Shown piece by piece: positions 53,486 through 63,059 of a DNA stretch of 64,000 bases. The stretch covers positions 1 through 64,000 of the forward strand of contig DYLK01000011.1 of NCBI GenBank assembly GCA_020722065.1, in the 5' to 3' direction. The notes beneath the pieces were generated by a model. The model was not told where the DNA came from. It was given only the letters and a program-made list of their open reading frames with translations, and ran no database searches. This DNA is from Melioribacter roseus. GTDB lineage: Bacteria; Bacteroidota; Ignavibacteria; Ignavibacteriales; Melioribacteraceae. Both the position numbers and the translations under genes were made by a program. Every line of letters begins with the position of its first letter. Positions within the stretch are counted from its first letter, which is position 1.

Positions 53486-55423
53486 ATGAATACAATTAAA
53501 ATCACTCTACCAAATAACAGCTTTCGCGAGTATCCAATAAATATAACCGCATTTCAAATTGCGAAAGATATTTCGGAGAAGCTGGCAAAAGAAGCACTTG
53601 TTGCAAAAGTAAATGGGAAAGTAAAAGACTTAAATTCCCCTATCACACAGGATTCCGATGTTCAAATTCTTACTTTTAATGACGATGAAGGGAAAAAAAC
53701 TTATTGGCATTCAACTTCGCATTTAATGGCACACGCTATTAAATCACTTTTCCCAGAAGCTAAATTCGGTGTTGGACCTGCAATCGATTCGGGATTTTAT
53801 TACGATATTGACATTAATTCTCAAATAACTGAAGCAATTCTAGAAAAAATTGAAAATCGAATGCTTGAATTAGCTAAAAAAGAGAGTTTTTTTCAGCGTG
53901 AAGAATTATCAAAATCTGAAGCATTAGAATTTTTCAAAAAAGTTGATGATAAATACAAGTTGGAATTAATCAGCGAATTAGATGAAACCAACGAAGTAAT
54001 TAGCCTTTATCACGAAGGAGATTTTACTGATTTATGTACTGGACCGCACGTTCCTTCTACCGATAAAATTAAGTATATTAAACTAATTTCAGTTTCTGGC
54101 TCATATTGGCGTGGAGATGAAAAGCGAGACAGATTACAAAGAATTTACGGAATTTCATTCCCCAAAAAACAAATGCTAGATGATCATCTTTTTATGCTCG
54201 AAGAGGCTAAAAAACGTGATCACAGAAAATTAGGCAAAGAATTAGAATTATTTATGATTTCTCCAAAAATTGGACAAGGTTTGCCAGTTTGGCTACCAAA
54301 AGGAGCGACAATTCGAGAAACTTTGGTTGAATTTTTACGAGAAGAGCAACTAAAACGTGGTTATCAGCCTGTAATCACTCCACATATCGGAAATATTGAA
54401 CTATACAAAACAAGCGGACACTATCCTTATTATAAAGATTCACAATTCCCCCCAATAAAATTTCAAGATACTGGTGAAGAATATTTACTAAAACCTATGA
54501 ATTGCCCACATCATTTTCAAATTTACGCTTCCAAACCAAGAAGTTACCGTGATTTGCCTATTCGTTATGCAGAATATGGAACTGTTTATAGATACGAGCA
54601 ATCTGGTGAATTAAATGGAATTACAAGAGTTCGCGGTTTTACACAAGATGATTCTCACCTTTTTGTTCGCGAAGATCAACTTAAAGATGAAGTTATTAAA
54701 GTAATTGAACTTATAAAGGTAGTTTTCAGTACTTTCGGATTTGAAAACTTTACAACTCAACTCTCTTTTAGAGATAATAATGAAGAAAAATATGGTGGAG
54801 ATATTCGTCTTTGGGAAAGAGCACAACGCGAAATTCAAGAAGCTGCTGATGAAATGCAACTTCAATACAAAGTAGAGTTGGGAGAAGCTGCTTTTTATGG
54901 ACCAAAAATTGATTTTATGGTAAAAGATGTTTTAGGAAGAAAATGGCAATTGGGAACAGTACAAATCGATTATGTAATGCCTGAAAGATTCGATTTGGAA
55001 TACATTGGAAGTGATGGACAAAAACACAGACCAGTTGTAATTCACCGTGCTCCATTTGGGTCACTCGAAAGATTTATAGGAATACTTATTGAACATTTCG
55101 CAGGAGATTTTCCGACTTGGCTTGCACCAATTCAAGTTGTAGTTATTCCAATTTCAGAAAAATTTTCAGGATATGCCGAAAATGTTTATAATGAATTAAA
55201 GAAAAATAAAATAAAAGTGGAATTCGACACAAGAAGTGAAAAAGTTGGTTATAAAATTCGAGAATGGGAAACACAAAAGGTTCCATACATGCTGATTATT
55301 GGCGAAAAAGAAATGAATGAAAATGTTGTTTCTATAAGAAAACATAAAGTCGGAGACTTAGGCAAAGAACATTTAAATGAGTTTATTACTAAAATTTCAC
55401 AAGAAATTAAACTTAAAATTTAA
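53486..55423 (+). CDS. thrS: Threonyl-tRNA synthetase
   Basis: A 645-residue class II synthetase. The N-terminal TGS domain (about 1-62) is followed by the editing domain with HSTSHLMAHAI (about 75-85) and the zinc-like DLCTGPHVPST. The catalytic core has the zinc ligands in LKPMNCPHHFQIY, motif 2 in RYEQSGELNGITRVRGFTQDDSHLF, and motif 3 in HRAPFGSLERFIGILIEHFAGDFPTWLAP. The anticodon-binding domain ends it. No T-box or other leader is visible in the short gap after the tRNAs. It heads the thrS-infC-rpmI-rplT operon. Confidence 0.97.
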   Translation: MNTIKITLPNNSFREYPINITAFQIAKDISEKLAKEALVAKVNGKVKDLNSPITQDSDVQILTFNDDEGKKTYWHSTSHLMAHAIKSLFPEAKFGVGPAIDSGFYYDIDINSQITEAILEKIENRMLELAKKESFFQREELSKSEALEFFKKVDDKYKLELISELDETNEVISLYHEGDFTDLCTGPHVPSTDKIKYIKLISVSGSYWRGDEKRDRLQRIYGISFPKKQMLDDHLFMLEEAKKRDHRKLGKELELFMISPKIGQGLPVWLPKGATIRETLVEFLREEQLKRGYQPVITPHIGNIELYKTSGHYPYYKDSQFPPIKFQDTGEEYLLKPMNCPHHFQIYASKPRSYRDLPIRYAEYGTVYRYEQSGELNGITRVRGFTQDDSHLFVREDQLKDEVIKVIELIKVVFSTFGFENFTTQLSFRDNNEEKYGGDIRLWERAQREIQEAADEMQLQYKVELGEAAFYGPKIDFMVKDVLGRKWQLGTVQIDYVMPERFDLEYIGSDGQKHRPVVIHRAPFGSLERFIGILIEHFAGDFPTWLAPIQVVVIPISEKFSGYAENVYNELKKNKIKVEFDTRSEKVGYKIREWETQKVPYMLIIGEKEMNENVVSIRKHKVGDLGKEHLNEFITKISQEIKLKI

Positions 55424-55441
55424 CAACAAGTTGGAGGCAGT

Positions 55442-55969
55442 ATCGCTAAAATAAATTACCGTGTAAATTACGAAATAGATGTAAAAGAAATTCGTTTAAT
55501 TAATGAAAATGGAGAACAAGTTGGAATAACACCAACAAGAAAAGCTTTGGAAAGAGCTAAAGAATTGGAACTAGATTTAGTAGAAATTGCTCCAAATGCA
55601 GTGCCTCCCGTTTGTAAAATTATTGATTATGGTAAACTTGTTTACGAATTACAGAAAAAAGAAAAAATTCAAAAGAAAAATCAAGTTGTATCTATATTAA
55701 AAGAAATTAGACTTCACCCAAATACAGACACACATGATTTTGAATTTAAACTTCGACATACAATTGGCTTTCTTGATGAAGGGAATAAAGTTAAAATTAC
55801 TATTATTTTTAAAGGAAGAGAATTGGCTTATAAAGAAATTGGACAAAGACTACTTGAGAAATTTTTAGAAAAACTTGTTGATATTGCACAAATTGAACAA
55901 GAAATTAAATCAGAAGGTAAAACGATGTATGCTATCGTGATACCAGGAAAAAACAAAAAGAAAAAATAA
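55442..55969 (+). CDS. infC: Translation initiation factor IF-3, AUC start
   Basis: About 175 residues from a proposed ATC start at 55442 ([20 protein letters not shown]). GGAGG at 55433-55437 lies four bases upstream. No ATG, GTG or TTG lies near; the first internal TTG (55547) would remove the conserved N-terminal domain. The family motifs follow: [42 protein letters not shown], and the C-terminal [20 protein letters not shown]-3 rejects starts such as AUU/AUC on other mRNAs, so its own rare start gives autoregulation, as in E. coli (AUU). It lies between thrS and rpmI. Confidence 0.95.
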   Translation: MAKINYRVNYEIDVKEIRLINENGEQVGITPTRKALERAKELELDLVEIAPNAVPPVCKIIDYGKLVYELQKKEKIQKKNQVVSILKEIRLHPNTDTHDFEFKLRHTIGFLDEGNKVKITIIFKGRELAYKEIGQRLLEKFLEKLVDIAQIEQEIKSEGKTMYAIVIPGKNKKKK

Positions 55970-55986
55970 ACAAAAGGTGTAAAGTT

Positions 55987-56181
55987 ATGCCCAAAATGAA
56001 AAGCAATCGTGGTGCAGCAAAAACCTTTAGATCAACTGGTACTGGAAAGATTAAACGTAATAAAGCGTTTAAATCACACATCCTTACCAAAAAATCTACA
56101 AAAAGGAAGAGAAACTTAAGACAAGCTACATTAGTTTCCGCTGCAGATTCGAAAAGAGTTAAAATTATGATTCAAAATTAG
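55987..56181 (+). CDS. rpmI: Ribosomal protein bL35
   Basis: A 64-residue basic protein of standard length. [32 protein letters not shown] is the conserved N-terminal half, followed by [12 protein letters not shown]. It lies 17 bases after infC and 8 before rplT, the classical order. The family is unmistakable from sequence and context. Confidence 0.97.
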   Translation: MPKMKSNRGAAKTFRSTGTGKIKRNKAFKSHILTKKSTKRKRNLRQATLVSAADSKRVKIMIQN

Positions 56182-56189
56182 GAGAAAAA

Positions 56190-56537
56190 ATGCCTAGAAC
56201 TAACAATCACGTAGCTTCACGTGAAAAAAGAAAAAAAGTCCTTAAAGAAGCTAAAGGCAATTGGGGTGCACGTGGGAACGTGTACACTGTGGCAAAAGGT
56301 ACGGTTGAAAAAGGTCTTCAACATGCTTATGACCACAGAAAAAATAAAAAACGTGAATTCAGAAAATTATGGATAACTCGCATTAATGCTGGTGCACGAA
56401 ATAATGGTACAAGTTATTCAAAATTCATGAATGATATGTTTAAAGCAGGAATTTCTGTTAATAGAAAAACTCTTGCAGCTTTAGCAGTAGATCATCCAGA
56501 CGCATTTGCAGAAATTGTAAAATTCGTATCTAAATAA
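56190..56537 (+). CDS. rplT: Ribosomal protein bL20
   Basis: A 115-residue protein of usual length. [67 protein letters not shown] is the highly conserved core that binds 23S rRNA and, in other bacteria, its own operon leader. A GGAGA-type ribosome site precedes the ATG. It is followed by a hairpin terminator before pheS. Confidence 0.97.
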   Translation: MPRTNNHVASREKRKKVLKEAKGNWGARGNVYTVAKGTVEKGLQHAYDHRKNKKREFRKLWITRINAGARNNGTSYSKFMNDMFKAGISVNRKTLAALAVDHPDAFAEIVKFVSK

Positions 56538-56542
56538 TTTAT

Positions 56543-56587
56543 TACCCTCAGAAATAGTACTTTTACTATTTTTTGAGGGTATTTTTT
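56543..56587 (+). terminator. Terminator or attenuator between rplT and pheS
   Basis: TACCCTCA (56543-56550) pairs with TGAGGGTA (56574-56581), with a further inner pair ATAGTA / TACTAT, and is followed by six T (56582-56587). It is a good Rho-independent terminator for the thrS-infC-rpmI-rplT operon. pheS begins 21 bases later, so partial read-through or an attenuator role is possible; pheST is attenuator-regulated in some bacteria, but no leader peptide with Phe codons was seen. Confidence 0.85.
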
Positions 56588-56607
56588 AAACTTTTTGATA
56601 TAAAAAT

Positions 56608-57597
56608 ATGCTTGACAAAATTGAACAAATAGTAAAAAATTTTAATTCTGAAATTGAAAATGCTACTCAAAAAGATATTTTTGAAGAAATCCGAAATAAG
56701 TATTTTAGCAGAAAAGGTTTGATTGCAGAACTTTTTGAGGATCTAAAACAACTTTCGAAAGATGAAAAACCTAAATATGGTCAATTGTTGAATCAAACGA
56801 AGAATGAATTAAATGCAATTTTTGAGAAATACCTTGAAAATTATTCATCTAAAAATTTAGAATCTTCATTCAATTTGGATTTAACTCTTCCATCCAAAAA
56901 GAAAAATTTAGGAACAAAGCATATATTAAATCAAACTTTACTTGAAATTAAGGATATTTTTAAGGGATTAGGTTTTTCAATTTATGATGGACCAGAGCTT
57001 GAATCTGATTATTACAATTTTGAAGCCTTAAATTTCCCTAAAGATCACCCAGCAAGAGATATGCAAGATACTTTTTTTGTTAATAAAAATTTTCTTCTTC
57101 GCACACACACTTCGCCCGTTCAAGCGAGATTAATGCAATCAACTAAACCACCAATTCGTGCAATAATTCCTGGGAAAGTATATAGAAACGAAGCTATAAG
57201 TGCAAAAAGTTATTGCTTATTTCATCAAGTTGAAGGTTTATTTATTGACAAAGATGTTACTTTTGCTGAGTTAACTGGGACTTTAATTTATTTTGCAAAG
57301 CAATATTTTGGCGAAAATGTTAAATATCGTTTCCGCCCAAGTTTTTTCCCATTTACAGAACCAAGTTCCGAAGTTGATATTTGGTGGCAACCAAAAGGAA
57401 AAACAGGGAGGTGGTTAGAAATTTTAGGTTGTGGTATGGTTGATCCAAATGTTTTAGAATTTAATGGAATTGATTCGGAAGAATACACTGGTTATGCTTT
57501 TGGTTTAGGAATTGAAAGAATGACAATGCTTAAATATGGAATAGATGATATTAGAATCTTTTTTGATAATGATAAACGATTTTTGAAACAGTTTTAA
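56608..57597 (+). CDS. pheS: Phenylalanyl-tRNA synthetase alpha subunit
   Basis: A 329-residue subunit. N-terminal coiled coil (about 1-85), then the class II core: LEIKDIFKGLGFSIYDGPELESDYYNFEALNFPKDHPARDMQDTFFV, LLRTHTSPVQARLMQ, GKVYRNEAISAKSYCLFHQVEGL (motif 2) and YAFGLGIERMTMLKYGIDDIRIFFDND (motif 3). It forms the alpha2-beta2 enzyme with PheT, encoded 14 bases downstream. Confidence 0.97.
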   Translation: MLDKIEQIVKNFNSEIENATQKDIFEEIRNKYFSRKGLIAELFEDLKQLSKDEKPKYGQLLNQTKNELNAIFEKYLENYSSKNLESSFNLDLTLPSKKKNLGTKHILNQTLLEIKDIFKGLGFSIYDGPELESDYYNFEALNFPKDHPARDMQDTFFVNKNFLLRTHTSPVQARLMQSTKPPIRAIIPGKVYRNEAISAKSYCLFHQVEGLFIDKDVTFAELTGTLIYFAKQYFGENVKYRFRPSFFPFTEPSSEVDIWWQPKGKTGRWLEILGCGMVDPNVLEFNGIDSEEYTGYAFGLGIERMTMLKYGIDDIRIFFDNDKRFLKQF

Positions 57598-57611
57598 CGG
57601 AGATTTTTCAA

Positions 57612-60011
57612 GTGCTTATTTCATTAAAATGGCTAAATGATTATATAGATTTATCTGATGTTTCAATCGAAAAAATTGAAGAAAAACTTACCGCCAGCGG
57701 CTTAGAAGTTGAAGAAATAATTGATTATAAATCTAAATATAATAACATAGTAGTTGGATTTGTAGAATCAAGTGAAAAACATCCAGACTCCGATCACCTT
57801 TCGATTTGTTCTGTAAGTGATGGAAATTCAATTTATAATGTAATTTGTGGAGCTCCAAATGTTGCTAAAGGACAAAAAGTAGCATTTGCTAAAGTTGGTG
57901 CAATTATTCCAAATGGGAATTTAGAGATTAAAAAAGCTAAAATTCGTGGTGTTAATTCTGAAGGTATGCTTTGTTCAGAATCAGAATTAGGTTTAAGTGA
58001 AAATCATTCTGGAATAATTGTTTTCGATGAAAGTGCTGAAATTGGGAAAAATATTGCTTCACATTTACAATTAGATGATGTTAGTTTTGAAATATCAATC
58101 ACACCAAATCGTGCCGATGCTTTAAGTCATATTGGAGTTGCCCGCGATCTTGCAGCTTTATTCAACAAAAATATAAAATTACCTGAAATTAATTTTCAAC
58201 CAATTGCTAAAAATATTGCTGAGTTTGCAAAAGTTATAATAGAGAATTCTTCTGATTGCCCTCGTTATTCAGCTATAATAATGGAAGATGTTAAAGTACA
58301 GGAATCACCCAAATGGTTGCAAGATAGATTAAAAACAATTGGACTTCGTTCAATTAACAATATTGTAGATGTTACTAATTACGTTATGTACGAAATTGGT
58401 CAGCCATTGCATGCTTTTGATTTGGATAATCTTTCGGGAAAAACAATTATTGTAAAAAATGCTTCTGAAAATGAAACATTTATCACACTCGATTCAAAGT
58501 TACACAAATTGAACTCAAATAATTTGATGATTTGTGACGCTGAAAAACCGGTTGCAATTGCTGGAATTATGGGTGGTGAAAACAGCGAAGTAACCCCAAA
58601 TACAAAAAATATATTAATTGAATCAGCATTTTTTAATCAATCTTCAATAAGAAAAACCTCCAAACAATTAGGAATTTCGACCGATGCTTCTTATAGATTT
58701 GAAAGAAAAACTAATCCAGATATAACAATTTGGGCAGCAAAAAGAGCAGCTCAACTTATTCAACAAATTGCTGGTGGTAATATTTTAGATGGAATTCTAG
58801 ATATTTACCCAAATCCAATTGAAGAAAAAATCGTTGAAATTCGATTTACAAGAATTTATAAAATTCTAGGTTATTCAATTGAAAAAAATATAATAAAAGA
58901 TATTTTTCTGAAACTTGGCTTTGAGATTCTAACTGAGAACAACGATTTTCTAAAAATCAGAATTCCTTTATCACGCCCTGATATTGAACGTGAAATAGAT
59001 TTAATTGAAGAAGTTGCAAGAATTTATGGTTTTGAAAATATTCCCGAAATTACTCGAATTAATGTAACATTAAATAAAAAAATTGACCAAACTTCCATTC
59101 GCGAAAAAATTAGAGATACTTTTGTTGGATTAGATTTTAACGAAATAATTACCAATTCCCTTTTGAATAAAGAAACGGCTGAAAAATTCGGGAATCCAAT
59201 AAATTTATTAAACCCGCAAAGTAGTGAAATGACTCACCCACGCCCAACACTTTTTGCTGGGATGTTGCAAACAATTTCTCGTAATTTAAAAGTGAAAGAA
59301 AATAATCTAAAACTTTATGAAATTGGACATATTTTCAATCAAATTAACCCAGAAATTGTTGATTTTTCAGATTTTCAAGAAATTGATTCCCTATTATTTG
59401 CTATCACAGGATTTTCATCCGACGAAGAATGGTTCCATTCAAAAGAGAAATTTGATATTTATTCATTAAAAGGAATTGCAGAATCACTCGTACAAAATAT
59501 TATCCCAAATAAAAAAATTAGATTTGAATATTTTACGGGAGCAAATTCTTATTTTGAATATGGATTTGTAATAAAAATTGAACAAAAAGAAATTGGAAAA
59601 GGTGGAAAAATAAAATCAGATATTTGCAATTTTTTTGATGTTAAGCAAGATGTTTTTGCTTTCGAAACGAGTATAAATAATTTAGAATTGGAAACAGAAG
59701 AACAAAAATTTAAACCGCTATTAAAATTTCCCAAAATACAAAAAGATATGGCTTTTATTATTGATAAATCAGTTACGTCTGAAGAAGTTGAAAAAGTAAT
59801 TAAAAAAGGTAGCTCGAACCTATTGAAAAATATAAAGTTATTTGATATTTTTGAAAGTGAAGCGATTGGGAAAAACAAGAAAAGTCTTGCTTTCCAATTA
59901 GAATACTACAACGAACAAAGAACATTGACAGATGAAGAAGTTGACAAAGAATTTTGGCAAGCTATAGAAAAGGTAAAAACTGAACTAAAAGCCGAATTAA
60001 GAGGAAACTAA
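57612..60011 (+). CDS. pheT: Phenylalanyl-tRNA synthetase beta subunit
   Basis: A 799-residue subunit, starting at GTG (57612) with GGAG nine bases before it. An EMAP-type tRNA-binding domain (about 40-150; VVGFVESSEKHPDSDHLSICSV) is followed by B3/B4 editing domain (YSAIIMEDVKVQESPKWLQDRL, CDAEKPVAIAGIMGG), the B5 fold (EIDLIEEVARIYGFENIPE), the catalytic-like domain and a C-terminal anticodon-binding domain. Length and domain order are normal. Its stop TAA is directly followed by the TTG start of the next small gene. Confidence 0.96.
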   Translation: MLISLKWLNDYIDLSDVSIEKIEEKLTASGLEVEEIIDYKSKYNNIVVGFVESSEKHPDSDHLSICSVSDGNSIYNVICGAPNVAKGQKVAFAKVGAIIPNGNLEIKKAKIRGVNSEGMLCSESELGLSENHSGIIVFDESAEIGKNIASHLQLDDVSFEISITPNRADALSHIGVARDLAALFNKNIKLPEINFQPIAKNIAEFAKVIIENSSDCPRYSAIIMEDVKVQESPKWLQDRLKTIGLRSINNIVDVTNYVMYEIGQPLHAFDLDNLSGKTIIVKNASENETFITLDSKLHKLNSNNLMICDAEKPVAIAGIMGGENSEVTPNTKNILIESAFFNQSSIRKTSKQLGISTDASYRFERKTNPDITIWAAKRAAQLIQQIAGGNILDGILDIYPNPIEEKIVEIRFTRIYKILGYSIEKNIIKDIFLKLGFEILTENNDFLKIRIPLSRPDIEREIDLIEEVARIYGFENIPEITRINVTLNKKIDQTSIREKIRDTFVGLDFNEIITNSLLNKETAEKFGNPINLLNPQSSEMTHPRPTLFAGMLQTISRNLKVKENNLKLYEIGHIFNQINPEIVDFSDFQEIDSLLFAITGFSSDEEWFHSKEKFDIYSLKGIAESLVQNIIPNKKIRFEYFTGANSYFEYGFVIKIEQKEIGKGGKIKSDICNFFDVKQDVFAFETSINNLELETEEQKFKPLLKFPKIQKDMAFIIDKSVTSEEVEKVIKKGSSNLLKNIKLFDIFESEAIGKNKKSLAFQLEYYNEQRTLTDEEVDKEFWQAIEKVKTELKAELRGN

Positions 60012-60305
60012 TTGAATAATTTTGATGAAACAAAACAATTATTTTTAGATGAACTTACAAGCTTAGAAAAAAGTTTGTTCAACCTTCTTCAGAAACACTT
60101 AGATTTAAAAGAAGAGTTTCAAAAGATTAAAGAAGAAAATATTAAATTAGAGATGAAAAATAAAGCTTTGAAAGAAGCTTTAGATGATTTCAAAGCAACA
60201 AAATCAGCACACGCTGGATTAAACTTAAGTTCAGAAGAAAGAGACTCAATTAAGGAGAGAATTGATAAGTTGATTTCAAAAATTGATACACATCTGAATT
60301 CATAA
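60012..60305 (+). CDS. Small coiled-coil protein before ZapA (ZapB-like?)
   Basis: A 97-residue protein, almost entirely coiled coil from residue 5 to 60 with heptad Leu/Ile/Lys (NLLQKHLDLKEEFQKIKEEN). The start is TTG at 60012, directly after the pheT stop; GAGGAA at 60001-60006 is well placed. Its last residues (ERIDKLISKIDTHL) resemble the linker of similar small proteins. A coiled coil immediately before zapA suggests a divisome role like ZapB, but there is no sequence proof. Confidence 0.7.
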   Translation: MNNFDETKQLFLDELTSLEKSLFNLLQKHLDLKEEFQKIKEENIKLEMKNKALKEALDDFKATKSAHAGLNLSSEERDSIKERIDKLISKIDTHLNS

Positions 60306-60320
60306 AAATATGGTTGATTG

Positions 60321-60617
60321 ATGACCGACAAAAAAAAGCTTAAAATAAACATCTTTGGCAAAGACTATCCATTACTAGTTAATAATGAAGAATTAGCATT
60401 AAAAATAGCAAACTATTTAAATGATATTATGATAGAAACTAAAAATGAAATGCCAGAGCAAACAAATGAAACAGTTATAGTTTTAACAGCTCTGAATCTG
60501 GCATACGAATTATTTACTGAAAGAAATAATTTCAAAGAATTTACTATACAATCACGCGAAAGAATTAAAAATATTCAGCTTTTACTCTCCCAAAAAGGAT
60601 TATCAATCGATCAGTAA
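60321..60617 (+). CDS. zapA: Cell division protein ZapA
   Basis: A 98-residue protein from ATG 60321 (the codon just before, TTG 60318, is also in frame). KLKINIFGKDYPLLVNNEELALKIANYLNDIM is the ZapA/YgfE N-terminal domain, followed by ALNLAYELFTERNNFKEFT and a C-terminal helix. ZapA binds FtsZ and helps ring assembly. It is followed directly by the 6S RNA gene, echoing the zapA-ssrS neighbourhood of gammaproteobacteria. Confidence 0.9.
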   Translation: MTDKKKLKINIFGKDYPLLVNNEELALKIANYLNDIMIETKNEMPEQTNETVIVLTALNLAYELFTERNNFKEFTIQSRERIKNIQLLLSQKGLSIDQ

Positions 60618-60628
60618 TTATAAATTTA

Positions 60629-60805
60629 CCGCACTGCTAGTTAAAAAGAACGAAAAACTAAATAATGGGTTAGTGATTTATTGAGCGTATTACAGGCCTC
60701 ATTCGGTTTACCGAAGCATCAAATTGGATGCCAGTGGACGTTAAAAAGCTCTGGGTATTTTCCCACATTGACTAATAAGGTTCTAAAAATATTCTAGTAG
60801 TGCGG
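60629..60805 (+). ncRNA. ssrS: 6S RNA
   Basis: A 177-base gene between zapA and rny. The ends pair: CCGCACTGCTAG (60629-60640) with CTAGTAGTGCGG (60794-60805), 12 bp with one G-U. Inside are TTAGT / ACTAA and GAGC / GCTC pairs that flank a large single-stranded bubble, and two small terminal hairpins (TTCGG / CCGAA and GCATC / GATGC). This is the 6S layout, an open-promoter mimic that binds the housekeeping RNA polymerase. Length is typical. The gene order next to zapA supports it. Confidence 0.88.
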
Positions 60806-60825
60806 AGTATTTACACGGAGAAGAA

Positions 60826-62388
60826 ATGGAAATTTTATATTATTTACTGGTTGTAATTGTTAGTGGTGGAATTGCGTTTTATTTAGGTTGGATAATTAAT
60901 GCAAAAGTTGGGAAAAGTGGTACAGAAAGAGCTAAAATACTATCTGAAACTTTGCTAAAAGATGCTGAACGTGAAGCCACAAATCTTAAAAAAGAAAAAT
61001 TACTTGAAGTAAAAGACGAATGGTTGAAGAAGAAACAAGAATTTGATGTTGAAACAAATAGAAGAAAACAAAATTTTGTAAATTATGAAAAAAAGTTAGA
61101 ACAACGTGAAGAACAAATTGATAAACGTCTCGAACAGATAAATAACAAAGAAAAAGAAATTGATAGACTTACTCAATCTCTTGAATCGAAAAAAGAAAAT
61201 TGGGAAAAGAAGAATTCGAACTTAGATCAAATTCTACAAGAACAAAATGAAAAATTAGAGAAAATTGCACAACTTACTTCTGAAGAAGCAAAAGCTATGT
61301 TAATTGAAAACCTAATAGAAAAAGCAAAATCAGAATCTATGCAATATATTCGCGAAATTCGTGAACAAGCAAAAACAGAAGCAAAAAGAGAAGCTCAGAA
61401 AATTGTAATAAATGCTATTCAAAGAACTGCTGTTGACCATTCTGTTGAAACAACTGTTTCGGTTGTTCAAATTCAATCAGATGAGATGAAAGGTAGAATT
61501 ATTGGTCGTGAAGGTAGAAATATACGTGCGTTCGAATCAGCTACTGGAATTGACGTAATTGTGGATGATACTCCCGAAGCTGTTATTTTATCTGGTTTTG
61601 ATCAATATCGCCGCGAAATTGCTAGAATTTCTTTAGAAAGATTGATTAATGATGGAAGAATTCATCCAACTAGGATAGAAGAAGTAGTACAAAAAGTAAC
61701 TGAAGAATTAGACGAAGAAATTTATAAAGAAGGTGAAAACGCTGTAATTCAGCTTGGATTACATGGTTTACATCCTGAATTAATTAAACATGTCGGGAAA
61801 ATGAAATATCGTTCAAGCTACGGACAAAATCTTTTACAACATAGTTTAGAAGTAGCTTATTTATGCGGTTTTATGGCTGCTGAGTTAGATTTGGATATTA
61901 ATATTGCTAAACGAAGTGGACTTTTGCATGACATTGGCAAAACATTGGATAAAAGTATCGAAGGTCCGCACGCACTTATTGGAATGGAATTGGTTCAAAA
62001 ATACAAGGAACACAAAGCTGTTATCAACGCTGTTGGTTCTCATCACGAAGATATTGAAATGGAAACTCCTTATGCTCCTTTAGTCCAAGCAGCTGATTCA
62101 ATTAGCGGTGCTCGACCTGGTGCAAGAAGAGAATCTTTAGAAAGTTATATCAAACGATTGGAAAACCTCGAAAATCTTGCTAATTCTTTTGAAGGAGTAG
62201 CTAAAACTTATGCAATTCAAGCAGGTAGAGAAATTAGAGTTGTTGTTGAACCCGAGAAAGTAGATGATGAGTATTCCGATCAATTAGCTTATGAAATTTC
62301 ACAAAAAATTCAAGATGAATTAGAATATCCTGGTCAAATAAAAATTACAGTTATAAGAGAAATTAGAAAAATAGCTTACGCAAAATAA
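60826..62388 (+). CDS. rny: Ribonuclease Y
   Basis: A 520-residue membrane-anchored endoribonuclease that starts mRNA decay. N-terminal membrane helix (about 3-22), long coiled coil (about 35-190), KH domain ([26 protein letters not shown]) and HD domain ([31 protein letters not shown]). The metal-binding HD pair is present. It follows the 6S RNA and precedes coaE by 17 bases. Confidence 0.95.
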   Translation: MEILYYLLVVIVSGGIAFYLGWIINAKVGKSGTERAKILSETLLKDAEREATNLKKEKLLEVKDEWLKKKQEFDVETNRRKQNFVNYEKKLEQREEQIDKRLEQINNKEKEIDRLTQSLESKKENWEKKNSNLDQILQEQNEKLEKIAQLTSEEAKAMLIENLIEKAKSESMQYIREIREQAKTEAKREAQKIVINAIQRTAVDHSVETTVSVVQIQSDEMKGRIIGREGRNIRAFESATGIDVIVDDTPEAVILSGFDQYRREIARISLERLINDGRIHPTRIEEVVQKVTEELDEEIYKEGENAVIQLGLHGLHPELIKHVGKMKYRSSYGQNLLQHSLEVAYLCGFMAAELDLDINIAKRSGLLHDIGKTLDKSIEGPHALIGMELVQKYKEHKAVINAVGSHHEDIEMETPYAPLVQAADSISGARPGARRESLESYIKRLENLENLANSFEGVAKTYAIQAGREIRVVVEPEKVDDEYSDQLAYEISQKIQDELEYPGQIKITVIREIRKIAYAK

Positions 62389-62405
62389 AAAGTAGAGAAA
62401 TTGAG

Positions 62406-62996
62406 ATGAAAATAATTGGTATTACTGGTGGAATTGGGAGTGGGAAATCAGTTGCTTGCAAAATATTACAAAAAGCTGGAATTCCTGTTTTATATTCTGA
62501 TCCAATTGCAAAAGAAGTTATGGATTCTGATGAAGAAATTAAACGTGACTTAATAATTGAATTTGGCGAAGAAGTTTATAAAGATGATAAAATCAATAAA
62601 GAATTTCTATCTGAATTAATTTTTTCGAACAGGGAAAATCTACATATTATAAATACAATTGTACATCCAAAAGTAATTTCTTATCTTGAAGAAAAAATTT
62701 ACAAGGAATTTGAAAAAGAAGAAATTGTTTGTGTTGAATCAGCACTTATTTTTGAATCTAAAATCGAAGCTATGTTTAATTACATTATAGCAATTACAGC
62801 CCCCGAAGAAATGCGAATTCATAGAGTGCTTGACCGTGATGATACAACTTATGGTGAAATTAAACAAAGAATAGATAGTCAATATCCAGAAGAGACAAAA
62901 ACTGGTTTAGCAGATTTTGTGATCCAAAATGTTGGTACAATTGAACAACTTGAAAAAAATCTATTGTTCTTTATAAATTTGATTCGTAAAATCTAA
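62406..62996 (+). CDS. coaE: Dephospho-CoA kinase
   Basis: A 196-residue kinase that does the last step of coenzyme A synthesis. The P-loop GITGGIGSGKSVACKIL (residues 5-21), VLYSDPIAKEVMD with the substrate-site Asp, NRENLHIINTIVHPKV and CVESALIFESK, and ADFVIQNVGTIEQLEKN at the C-terminus are standard. It lies downstream of rny, 63 bases before the proline dehydrogenase gene. Confidence 0.93.
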   Translation: MKIIGITGGIGSGKSVACKILQKAGIPVLYSDPIAKEVMDSDEEIKRDLIIEFGEEVYKDDKINKEFLSELIFSNRENLHIINTIVHPKVISYLEEKIYKEFEKEEIVCVESALIFESKIEAMFNYIIAITAPEEMRIHRVLDRDDTTYGEIKQRIDSQYPEETKTGLADFVIQNVGTIEQLEKNLLFFINLIRKI

Positions 62997-63059
62997 AAGA
63001 TTAAATCTCGTGGTTGTGTTTTGAAGAGAAGTAAAATCTAACCGGCAATCGGAGAATAA

